Of a stretch of DNA of 64,000 bases, positions 25,323 to 33,083 are shown one piece after another. The DNA comes from Sulfitobacter sp. S223 (GTDB lineage Bacteria > Pseudomonadota > Alphaproteobacteria > Rhodobacterales > Rhodobacteraceae): the NCBI RefSeq assembly GCF_025143825.1, contig NZ_CP083560.1:3348001-3412000 (forward strand). The letters are read 5' to 3'. The notes beneath the pieces are model-generated. The model was not told where the DNA came from, did not search any database, and was given only the letters and a program-made list of their open reading frames with translations. Both the position numbers and the translations under genes were made by a program. Positions within the stretch are counted from its first letter, which is position 1. Every line of letters starts with the position of its first letter.

Positions 25323-25373
25323 GATGTGTCGCGCGCCAAGAAAAGCTTCAGCAGACAACAGAAAGACAATCCA

Positions 25374-26939
25374 ATGACCACTAGCAAACAAGACCGCGTC
25401 TTGATCTTTGACACGACGTTGCGCGACGGTGAGCAGTCGCCAGGCGCAACCATGACCCATGCCGAAAAGCTGGAGATCGCCCAGCTTCTGGACGAAATGG
25501 GCGTCGATATTATCGAGGCAGGCTTCCCCATCGCATCAGAGGGTGATTTTGCCGCCGTTTCCGAAATCGCCAAGCAAGCCAAGACTGCCCAGATTTGCGG
25601 GCTGGCCCGTGCGCAGTTCGGCGACATTGATCGCTGCTGGGAGGCGGTCAAGCACGCGGTCAACCCGCGGATTCACACGTTTATCGGAACTTCACCTTTG
25701 CATCGTGCGATTCCCAATCTTGACATGGACCAGATGGCCGACCGCATCCATGAAACGGTATCTCATGCGCGTAATCTGTGTGAAAACGTGCAATGGTCAC
25801 CCATGGATGCCACCCGTACAGAGATCGATTACCTCTGTCGTGTGGTCGAGATTGCGATCAAGGCCGGTGCCACCACGATCAACATTCCTGACACAGTTGG
25901 CTATACTGCCCCGCGCGAAAGCGCAGAACTGATCCGCACACTTCTGGAGCGTGTACCCGGCGCGGATGAAATCATCTTTGCGACCCACTGCCACAACGAT
26001 CTGGGCATGGCGACGGCCAACTCATTGGCCGCGGTCGAAGCTGGTGCGCGGCAGATCGAATGCACCATCAACGGTCTTGGCGAACGTGCGGGCAATACCG
26101 CACTTGAAGAGGTCGTGATGGCGCTGAAAGTGCGCAATGACATCATGCCCTACCAAACGCGCGTCGACAGCACGAAGATCATGAACATCTCGCGCCGCGT
26201 TGCCTCTGTCAGCGGGTTTGCTGTGCAATTCAACAAGGCCATCGTCGGCAAGAACGCTTTTGCGCATGAAAGCGGCATCCATCAGGATGGTATGCTTAAG
26301 AACGCAGAGACCTTCGAAATCATGCGGCCCGAAGATGTAGGCCTGACCGAGACGAACATCGTCATGGGCAAACACTCCGGCCGCGCGGCACTGCGGTCCA
26401 AGTTGGAAAACCTCGGGTATGAGTTGGGGGATAACCAGCTTAAGGACGTGTTTGTACGGTTCAAGGAACTGGCTGACCGCAAGAAGGAAATCTATGACGA
26501 AGACCTGATTGCGCTGATGCGTGTCGCCTCCGACCCCGAGGCCGACCGGATCAAGCTGAAATCGATGCATGTGGTTTGCGGCACCGAAGGCCCCAATGTG
26601 GCCAAGATGACCCTGATCATCGACGATGCGGAACAAAGTACGGAACAAACCGGCGATGGTCCTGTCGATGCCTCATTCAAATGCATCAAGGCGCTCGTCC
26701 CGCACTCTGCCCGTTTGCAGCTTTATCAGGTGGCCGCTGTTACCGAAGGCACTGACGCGCAGGCAACCGTGTCGGTCCGCATGGAGGAAGACGGCCGCAT
26801 CGTGACAGGTCAGTCCGCTGATACCGACACCGTCGTCGCCTCGGCGCGCGCCTATATCCACGCGCTTAACCGCCTGCTGGTCCGCCGCGAAAAAGGCGGC
26901 ACAGACAAGCGCGAGATCAATTATAAAGACGCCAATTAA
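25374..26939 (+). CDS. leuA: 2-isopropylmalate synthase
   Basis: The 521-aa enzyme condenses acetyl-CoA with 2-oxoisovalerate, the first step of leucine synthesis. The HMGL-like barrel shows FDTTLRDGEQSPGATM at 10-25, the metal motif HCHNDLGMA near 205, NGLGERAGNTALEE, and HESGIHQDGMLK. The C-terminal regulatory domain (about 390-510) carries leucine feedback control in the family. An in-frame start at 25296 would lie within the attenuator hairpin; the ATG at 25374 fits the family. Expression is probably set by the Leu-rich leader upstream. Confidence 0.96.
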   Translation: MTTSKQDRVLIFDTTLRDGEQSPGATMTHAEKLEIAQLLDEMGVDIIEAGFPIASEGDFAAVSEIAKQAKTAQICGLARAQFGDIDRCWEAVKHAVNPRIHTFIGTSPLHRAIPNLDMDQMADRIHETVSHARNLCENVQWSPMDATRTEIDYLCRVVEIAIKAGATTINIPDTVGYTAPRESAELIRTLLERVPGADEIIFATHCHNDLGMATANSLAAVEAGARQIECTINGLGERAGNTALEEVVMALKVRNDIMPYQTRVDSTKIMNISRRVASVSGFAVQFNKAIVGKNAFAHESGIHQDGMLKNAETFEIMRPEDVGLTETNIVMGKHSGRAALRSKLENLGYELGDNQLKDVFVRFKELADRKKEIYDEDLIALMRVASDPEADRIKLKSMHVVCGTEGPNVAKMTLIIDDAEQSTEQTGDGPVDASFKCIKALVPHSARLQLYQVAAVTEGTDAQATVSVRMEEDGRIVTGQSADTDTVVASARAYIHALNRLLVRREKGGTDKREINYKDAN

Positions 26940-26947
26940 ATAACGGC

Positions 26948-26971
26948 GAGGCCGGATATACTTCCGGCCTC
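26948..26971 (+). terminator. Terminator-like hairpin after leuA
   Basis: GAGGCCGG at 26948-26955 pairs with CCGGCCTC at 26964-26971 around ATATACTT, starting nine bases after the leuA stop. It is a likely transcription end for leuA, although no T-run follows. Confidence 0.6.
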
Positions 26972-27773
26972 GAACCTGCATCCCTCGGCCGGTTCTCGTG
27001 TGTTTGCGCGTGTGTTCACCCGTCCGGAATACAGCGAAAGATGTCGCCCCGATAAAAGGACTTCTTTGAAAATGCAGATTCAGCTTCTTATCAGATTGCC
27101 CCATGGCGGCCCCATATGCCGATATCAAACGCTGTCAGGGGATAAGGTCACGCTTTGCGCGCTGCCGTTTCTCTGATTGAAGATTGCGGAAAAATACCTC
27201 TGGTCCATCACAGGGGCGGATCGCCTCATTCTTGTGACACATAGCTCAATCAGCAGACCGCTAGCCTTTAGTTATGCGGAGTTGACCTCCGCACCAGCGC
27301 ACGGTTTTCCCGCCGCTATTGCTGCAACTGCATCCCTGCGCCGCTATTTTCCTGCGTAGAAAATTGCTTGATTTGACTCAAAATACTCTCATCATTCGAT
27401 ACCACAGCCTCACCAAGTGAGAGTTTCTGCCGATATGCATCTACACCACTGGATAAGGAAACTGGATAATGTCGCCGTGACTGGCAGGCCCATTTCCACT
27501 GGTGGAATTCAAAAAACAAAGGATCTGTGCGCGAGCGGCATCGCATTCGTAATTGGTAACCATCTATTTCGCATCGCTATGGTTTGGGCAGATAGTTTTC
27601 AGCGTCGCTTTGCCAATCACGATCAAAACGCGGGGCGAACTACCGCAGAAAACCAGCGGAGAAATTCAATTATGTAACGTCGATGAGGTTTGAGGAGGCC
27701 TCTGAATTACGGGTCGGTTTTGCAGCACCCGTTAAAACCGCGCCAAAGGCGCACACCAATCTGGGAGGATAAG
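26972..27773. other. 800-base non-coding stretch before mtoX
   Basis: No convincing gene was found. The short frames here (60-86 codons) have no ribosome site, no recognisable motif and unusual composition. Visible structure is limited to a small stem at 27276-27292 (GCGGAG, loop TTGAC, CTCCGC) and a loose dyad CTCTCA/TGAGAG at 27386-27423. The stretch looks more AT-rich than its neighbours and may hold an eroded gene, a regulatory region for mtoX or an sRNA. Just before mtoX, 27746-27763 is rich in purine-spaced GCGC. Confidence 0.5.
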
Positions 27774-29174
27774 ATGAACTTACGACCTGATCCAACATTT
27801 CACGCGTCCCCGAAACTTGCCATGGAAGCACCGGTGGAAAACTATGCGTTTACTGTCATGCTCAGCCCCGACGGATCGCAGTCGGACGGCATCGCGGTGA
27901 TCGATCTGAAACCGGATTCCGACACCTATGGCCAGATCGTGCATCAGGTGATCGTGCCGAATAAGGGCGACGAATTTCACCACTTTGGCTGGAACGCCTG
28001 TTCGTCTTCCCTTTCGCCCTTGACCGGTCACGCATTTCTGGAACGTCGCTACCTGATCGTGCCGGGCATCCGGTCGTCGCGCATCTATGTGATTGACGTC
28101 AAAGAGCCCCTGAAGGCAAAGATTCACAAAACGATTGAACCGGAAGAACTATTCGCGAAGACGGGCTATTCGCGTCCGCACACAATACATTGCGGACCCG
28201 AAGGCATCTATGTGTCGTGTCTTGGTGGCGGTGGCAAAGATGGCACGGATGGCCCTCCGGGCATCTTTATCATGGATTGCGAAACATTCGAGATCATCGG
28301 CCAATATGAAATGGACCGTGGCAAACAGGACAAGCACTATGACTTTTGGTGGAACCTGCCGCAGGACTACATGGTCAGTTCGGAATGGGGTCTGCCGCCC
28401 CAGTTCGAAAACGGCATCGTTGCCGAAGATCTTCTAAGCAACAAATACGGTCATTCGATCCACTTCTGGGATCTGCGTGCCCGCAAGAACATCCAGACCA
28501 TGGATCTGGGCGAGAACCACCAGATGGCGCTAGAAATCCGGCCTGCGCATGACCCGACCAAGTCATACGGGTTCTGCGGCGTGGTTGTGGATACGTCCAA
28601 CTTGCAAGGTGCGATCTTTACATGGTGGCGGGACGACGATGGCAAATGGCAATCCAAGAAGACGATCACCATTGATCCGCGCCCCGAAAAGGCAGAAAAC
28701 CTGCCGCCACTTCTGCAAGGGTTTGAGGCAGTGCCACCACTGGTCACCGACATCGACCTAAGCCTTGATGACAAATATCTATACGTCGCGTGCTGGGGCT
28801 TGGGCGAGATGCACCAGTATGATGTGACGGACCCGATGAACCCGAAACTGACCGGCAAGGTCGAACTGGGAGGCATAGCACGTGGCACAGATCACCCCAA
28901 CGGCAAGCCTTTTGCATTTGGTCCGCAGATGGTTGAAATCAGCCGCGACGGTAAACGTGTCTACTGGACCAACTCGCTTTACTCGACTTGGGATGATCAG
29001 TTTTATCCCGATGGCGAAGGTGGCCAGATGGTCATGGCGAGGGTCGGTGAAAACGGGGGGCTCGAACTCGACAAGGATTTCTATGTCGAGTTTCCTGAAG
29101 GTCTGCGCAGTCACCAAATCAGACTTGAGGGCGGCGACTGCTCTACCGACAGTTTTTGCTACCCGTCTGTCTAA
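27774..29174 (+). CDS. mtoX: Methanethiol oxidase / selenium-binding protein SBP56 family
   Basis: The 466-aa beta-propeller protein belongs to the SBP56 family, whose bacterial and human members oxidise methanethiol to formaldehyde, H2S and H2O2 and bind copper. Family blocks are present: FHHFGWNACSSSL near 65, RPHTIHCGPEGIYVSCLGG near 130, HYDFWWNLPQDYMVSSEWG near 185, and the C-terminal SHQIRLEGGDCSTDSFCYPS. The ATG at 27774 follows GGGAGGATAAG. No signal peptide is seen, unlike the periplasmic Hyphomicrobium enzyme. It is followed after 3 bases by a membrane protein gene, with a DmdA-like gene convergent beyond it. Confidence 0.88.
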   Translation: MNLRPDPTFHASPKLAMEAPVENYAFTVMLSPDGSQSDGIAVIDLKPDSDTYGQIVHQVIVPNKGDEFHHFGWNACSSSLSPLTGHAFLERRYLIVPGIRSSRIYVIDVKEPLKAKIHKTIEPEELFAKTGYSRPHTIHCGPEGIYVSCLGGGGKDGTDGPPGIFIMDCETFEIIGQYEMDRGKQDKHYDFWWNLPQDYMVSSEWGLPPQFENGIVAEDLLSNKYGHSIHFWDLRARKNIQTMDLGENHQMALEIRPAHDPTKSYGFCGVVVDTSNLQGAIFTWWRDDDGKWQSKKTITIDPRPEKAENLPPLLQGFEAVPPLVTDIDLSLDDKYLYVACWGLGEMHQYDVTDPMNPKLTGKVELGGIARGTDHPNGKPFAFGPQMVEISRDGKRVYWTNSLYSTWDDQFYPDGEGGQMVMARVGENGGLELDKDFYVEFPEGLRSHQIRLEGGDCSTDSFCYPSV

Positions 29175-29177
29175 CGC

Positions 29178-29846
29178 ATGAGTGACGCATCATCGATGAC
29201 AGCCCTTTGGTGGGCTGTCATATTTTCCGGCATGTATCATGGTGTGAATCCCGGCATGGGCTGGCCGCTAGCGGTTTCTGCTGCACTCATGGAGCGGCGT
29301 CACTCTGCCATGCCCAAGGCGCTGGCAATGCTGGCCATGGGTCATTTTCTGGCCATGATAGGTATCCTTGTACCGTTTTCCCTGATGATCTTTCTGGTCC
29401 AGTGGGAGGTCGAAATTCGGGTTGCGGCCGGCCTTTTGGTCATTGCCATGGGGGTGTACCTGCTTATCAACCGTCGGCACCCGAAATTTCTGGCGCGGGT
29501 TCACCCCGCACGACTGGCCCTGTGGTCTTTTTTGGCTGCCATGGCACACGGTGCGGGGCTGATGCTGGTGCCTATTTACCTCGGCATTTGCGGTATTAGC
29601 CCTGAAGAAACAGGCCATTTTGCCGCGCAAACGTTGATGAGCAACAACATAACAACCGCGTTTCTGGTGGCAGCTGTTCACACTTTCTCGATGACGCTGG
29701 CGGGCGCAGTGGTTGCAGTCATTATCTATTTCTGGCTGGGCCTGAAGTTTCTATCAAAGACATGGTTCAATCTGGACGTTGTCTGGGCGCTTAGCCTTGT
29801 AGCGGTCGGCCTATTTGGCCTGTACGCAGCAGTTTCGGGGCATTGA
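29178..29846 (+). CDS. Polytopic membrane protein with intramembrane histidines, linked to mtoX
   Basis: The 222-aa protein has about six membrane helices. His residues lie in or near helices at positions 21 (MYHGVNPGMGW), 56 (AMGHFLAM), 124 (AMAHGAGLM) and 168 (AAVHTFSM), with many Met residues. This pattern resembles HupE/UreJ/NicO-type metal transporters without a clear match. Its start is 3 bases after the mtoX stop, so it should be co-expressed. I infer a possible copper or nickel transport role that supplies MtoX. A strong hairpin overlaps its first codons. Confidence 0.75.
   Translation: MSDASSMTALWWAVIFSGMYHGVNPGMGWPLAVSAALMERRHSAMPKALAMLAMGHFLAMIGILVPFSLMIFLVQWEVEIRVAAGLLVIAMGVYLLINRRHPKFLARVHPARLALWSFLAAMAHGAGLMLVPIYLGICGISPEETGHFAAQTLMSNNITTAFLVAAVHTFSMTLAGAVVAVIIYFWLGLKFLSKTWFNLDVVWALSLVAVGLFGLYAAVSGH
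29196..29226 (+). terminator. Terminator-like hairpin inside the 29178 gene start
   Basis: ATGACAGCCC at 29196-29205 pairs perfectly with GGGCTGTCAT at 29212-29221 around TTTGGT, followed by ATTTT. It lies inside codons 7-16 of the membrane protein gene, 22 bases after the mtoX stop. It has the form of an intrinsic terminator and could lower expression of the membrane protein relative to mtoX. Alternatively it only stabilises the mtoX 3' end. Confidence 0.55.
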
Positions 29847-29891
29847 CGATCACCGTCTACGGAGCGGCCACTTGGTCGGCTCAGCTCCGGA

Positions 29892-31007
29892 CTAGGCCAC
29901 AAAAGGAATGTCATGCTCTTGCGCGGCGTATTCCTTTTCGTCGATCTTGATGGTCAGCTGATCCGAGCTTATAGGCAAATCGGCTTGAATGATTCCGACA
30001 GCAACAGTTTTGCCCACCCTCTTTGAGAACGCCCATTCACTGACGAATCCAGCCTCTATTCCATTATGCGATAAGGGAACCGGATGCCCCACCAATGGTG
30101 GATTTCCATCAATGACCAACCCCACACGGCGGCGTTTGGGTGCGGTGGCCGCAATGCGCATCAACGCCGCCCGCCCGACGAAATCAATCCCAGACTTGAG
30201 ATCAACCAAAGCGCCAAACCCCATCTCAAACGGCGTTGTGCGGTAGGTCTGCCAGCGCATATCTGCACCATAAGAAATAAGCCCGCTTTCCAGACGCTCC
30301 AAATCGTTCGGCGCGCCTGGGCCAATATCGAATTCCGCACCGGCGTCCTTCACTTTATCCCAAAGCTCGGTGCCGCGGGTCTGATCCTGAAGGTACAGTT
30401 CAAACCCGCCCTGTTTGGACCATCCTGATCGGGCCAGTACCAGCGGAATACCGTCCAGAGTGATTTCTTCAAACCCGAAATACCGAAACGAGTACACCTT
30501 GTCGCCAAATAGCTTGGCTACCACATCCACCGCTTTCGGACCTTGTATCGCAAGAGGGGAGACATCGGGCTCGGTGATCTCAACGTCCCATCCTTTTTCA
30601 CGGCCCAGCGCGGCGGCCCAAAGGTGGATGTCACTATCTGCCACCGACAGCCAATAGCGATCATCGGCCAACTTCAGAAGCACCGGATCATTGATCAGCC
30701 AGCCGTCATGATCGCACAGCGGTACATATCGACCTTGTCCAATCTTGGTCTTGGCTAAGTTGCGCGGCGTCAGATATTGCGCAAGCCGTCCCGCATCTGG
30801 TCCGGCGAGCTGAACCTGTCGCTGCGCAGCAACGTCCCACATTGCGACACCGTTCAGCAGGCGGTCGTATTCGGCCTCAGGATCACCAAAGTGAGCCGGT
30901 ATATACATGTGATTGTAGACTGAGAAACTTTGAACACCGTCGCGCACAGTTGCATCAAAGTAAGCTGATTTTCGAATATTCGGGCCGATGCCAATTGAAA
31001 ATGTCAT
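29892..31007 (-). CDS. GcvT-fold methyltransferase, DmdA-like (DMSP demethylase group)
   Basis: The 371-aa tetrahydrofolate-binding enzyme has the aminomethyltransferase fold, with DmdA-type landmarks: VYNHMYIPAHFGD at 30-42, VAMWDVAAQRQVQLAGPDA at 54-72, YWLSVADSDI, EPDVSPLAIQGPKA and LARSGWSKQGGFELYLQ. DmdA transfers a methyl group from dimethylsulfoniopropionate to THF, giving methylmercaptopropionate. Gene context with mtoX supports methylated-sulfur metabolism. The match is to the DmdA group from remembered motifs, so a related GcvT-like demethylase is possible. AAGGAAG precedes the ATG; a GACAC-N5-GTGTC dyad is at 31025-31039 in its leader. Confidence 0.65.
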   Translation of the reverse strand: MTFSIGIGPNIRKSAYFDATVRDGVQSFSVYNHMYIPAHFGDPEAEYDRLLNGVAMWDVAAQRQVQLAGPDAGRLAQYLTPRNLAKTKIGQGRYVPLCDHDGWLINDPVLLKLADDRYWLSVADSDIHLWAAALGREKGWDVEITEPDVSPLAIQGPKAVDVVAKLFGDKVYSFRYFGFEEITLDGIPLVLARSGWSKQGGFELYLQDQTRGTELWDKVKDAGAEFDIGPGAPNDLERLESGLISYGADMRWQTYRTTPFEMGFGALVDLKSGIDFVGRAALMRIAATAPKRRRVGLVIDGNPPLVGHPVPLSHNGIEAGFVSEWAFSKRVGKTVAVGIIQADLPISSDQLTIKIDEKEYAAQEHDIPFVA

Positions 31008-31203
31008 TGAGCTTCCTTTTCTTTGACACCGTCCGTGTCGGAGCTTTCAAATCATGTCCAGTTGATCCGGGCAATCCAAAGTCAGGATTTGAAGCATCTC
31101 GGCTCTTCATCGCTTGGTCGCGCCTGCATTGCGCGCGCGATTGAGGACAGATACGCAAGGATACCTAAGCATTTGCTGTAAAGCCACAGCACGGAGAACC
31201 ACT

Positions 31204-32154
31204 ATGCGCATACTTCTGATCCATACGGGCGGCACGATCGGGATGATCGAAACGAAAGATGGATTTGCCCCGAAGGCGGGCGTCTTGGAGGATGCGGTGC
31301 AAGGCCTGACGGCTTCGGGAGAGATTGCGGCAAGCGTTTCCATCCACGCGCTTGAACCGTTGATCGACAGCGCCCAAGCAACACCCGCTGACTGGATCAG
31401 AATCGCACGTTGTATCAATGATGCCCATGCCACCTGTGACGCGGTTGTTGTTACCCACGGCACGGATACGCTGGCCTACACGGCAGGGGCGCTTTGTCTG
31501 GCGCTTCCGGGGTTGGACAAGCCGGTGATCGTCACTGGTTCAATGTTGCCCCTGACGGTGGAAGGCAACGATGGTCTGGACAACCTGCGCGGCGCGCTGA
31601 ACGCCGCTGGCACCGGTAAACCCGGGGTTTGGGTTCAATTTGCAGGACGTCTCTTGCATGGTGCCCGCGTGCGGAAATCCCATTCCAGCGCATTTGACGC
31701 ATTTGAGGCCGAGACAAGCACGGCTGCCCCGCTAATTGACGCCGATCGCGCAGGTCTGAATGTTCTGTTTCCGCAGAAGGTCGGCGTTTTCTCAGTCACG
31801 CCGGGGCCATTCACTGATGTTCTGGCTTTTTCCATCGAACACTGCGACGGGCTGGTGTTGCGGTGCTATGGGTCCGGAACCGCGCCCGACACGCCAGAGA
31901 TGCGCGCCGCACTTGGCCGCGCGCGCGACCGGCAAATTCCAATCATCGCCGTCAGCCAGTGCCCCGAAGGCGGAATGAAACTGGGCACCTATGCCGCAGG
32001 TCAGGTTATGAGAGACAACAATGTGGTAGACGGCCGCGATACGACACCGGAAATGGCCTATATTAAATTGCATTTCGCCCTGTCCTTGCACGACACCTAT
32101 GAGGAGCGCTGTAGGTTTCTTGCGCAAAGCCAAGTGGGTGAATTCGGACTTTGA
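31204..32154 (+). CDS. L-asparaginase
   Basis: The 316-aa amidohydrolase hydrolyses asparagine to aspartate and ammonia. The catalytic Thr is in ILLIHTGGTIGMIE at residues 4-17, and the second Thr-Asp pair is in VTHGTDTLAYTAG near 83-95. The Ser/Lys elements TGSMLPL and YGSGTAPD are also present. No signal peptide is seen, so it is probably the cytoplasmic type. The ATG at 31204 has a GGAG site; a TTG-type extension to 31114 is unsupported. It is divergent from the DmdA-like gene and ends where the pseudogene begins on the other strand. Confidence 0.9.
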   Translation: MRILLIHTGGTIGMIETKDGFAPKAGVLEDAVQGLTASGEIAASVSIHALEPLIDSAQATPADWIRIARCINDAHATCDAVVVTHGTDTLAYTAGALCLALPGLDKPVIVTGSMLPLTVEGNDGLDNLRGALNAAGTGKPGVWVQFAGRLLHGARVRKSHSSAFDAFEAETSTAAPLIDADRAGLNVLFPQKVGVFSVTPGPFTDVLAFSIEHCDGLVLRCYGSGTAPDTPEMRAALGRARDRQIPIIAVSQCPEGGMKLGTYAAGQVMRDNNVVDGRDTTPEMAYIKLHFALSLHDTYEERCRFLAQSQVGEFGL

Positions 32155-32174
32155 GGTTTCAAACCTGCGGGAGA

Positions 32175-33000
32175 AGGTCATGTCGGGCGTGAATTGTCCA
32201 ACAGTGCCCCTCCAAGAAAATAGCCGCCTTCATAGCCCTGCACATCCTGATTAGACGTACCGCTGTTCTTAACAACCTTTGCGCCTTCCGATTCACCCGT
32301 GTGATATAGCCGCGCACCTCTGCGAGATGTTGTTCAGTGACCAGTGGACCCGTTTCAGACGCTTTGTCAGTTTTTGGGGCAACATTCAGCGCGATAATTT
32401 TCAGGATTATAATTTCGATCAACGCATCTGTCACAAGCACGGCCACAGAAATCGCAATGCATCGTTCGCAAGCGGGGTCAAAGGCCGCGCCCATCAGGGC
32501 GTTAGCTTTCATTTGCAGATCTTCATCTGGCATGACAATCACGTGGTTCTTTGCACCATCTAGCGCCTGAACGCGTTTGCCATTGGCTGTACCGGTCTGG
32601 TGAGTTTATTTCGCAATCGGGTTCGATCCGACAAAGCTGATGGCTTTGACATCGAGGCTGTGCAGCAGTGCATCCAAGGCTTTCTTATCGCCGCAAACCA
32701 CATTGAACACGCCTTCGGCAGGTCTCTTTGATCAGCTTCAACGATGCCGACGGAACATGCTCGGAAGGTTTTGGTGCGAACTCCAGAACTTCAAGCCTGT
32801 GGGTGACCCTACCAACGACATCATCAGGGGTTTTTGACCATCCGGGCCACGCAGTTTTTACGGCTGCTACTGCGCCGTTGACTTCGGGCGCCGATGGCAG
32901 GGTTGAACACAGGTTGAGTGCGGCCGAACTGGTTATGTCGCCATAGACTGGATCGTGGACCTCTTTCATCAGCGCGGAAACCTTGTAGGCCCAGTCCTTC
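32175..33000 (-). pseudogene. Decayed CoA-acylating (methyl)malonate-semialdehyde dehydrogenase (MmsA/DddC-like)
   Basis: Pieces of the family occur in order on the minus strand but in changing frames: VFNPAIG and NGAVAAVKTAWPGWSKT, then RLEVLEFA joined directly to [16 protein letters not shown] (a loss of roughly 60-100 residues). Next come [32 protein letters not shown], an in-frame TAA, then GTANGKRVQALDGAKNHVIV, ACERCIAISVAV with the catalytic Cys retained, GPLVTEQHLAEVRGY and GYEGGYFLGGALLDN. It ends early in TGA, missing about 130 C-terminal residues. It is downstream of the GMC gene on the same strand, so it was once probably in that operon. Frameshifts, a deletion and stops make it a pseudogene. 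Confidence 0.88.
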
Positions 33001-33083
33001 GGCATCGGGTAAGCGGCAAGTTGGAAAACGAAGTACGCATGTGACATCCTGTAAGGTGTCAAAATTTTGATTGGTGCGGTCGG

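Noticed and set aside
26022..26648. 208-codon open frame opposite leuA
   Set aside because: It mirrors the leuA barrel coding sequence and has no recognisable feature of its own.
27177..27677. Short frames of 60-86 codons before mtoX
   Set aside because: They lack ribosome sites and any motif, and composition does not follow neighbouring genes, so I do not call them genes.
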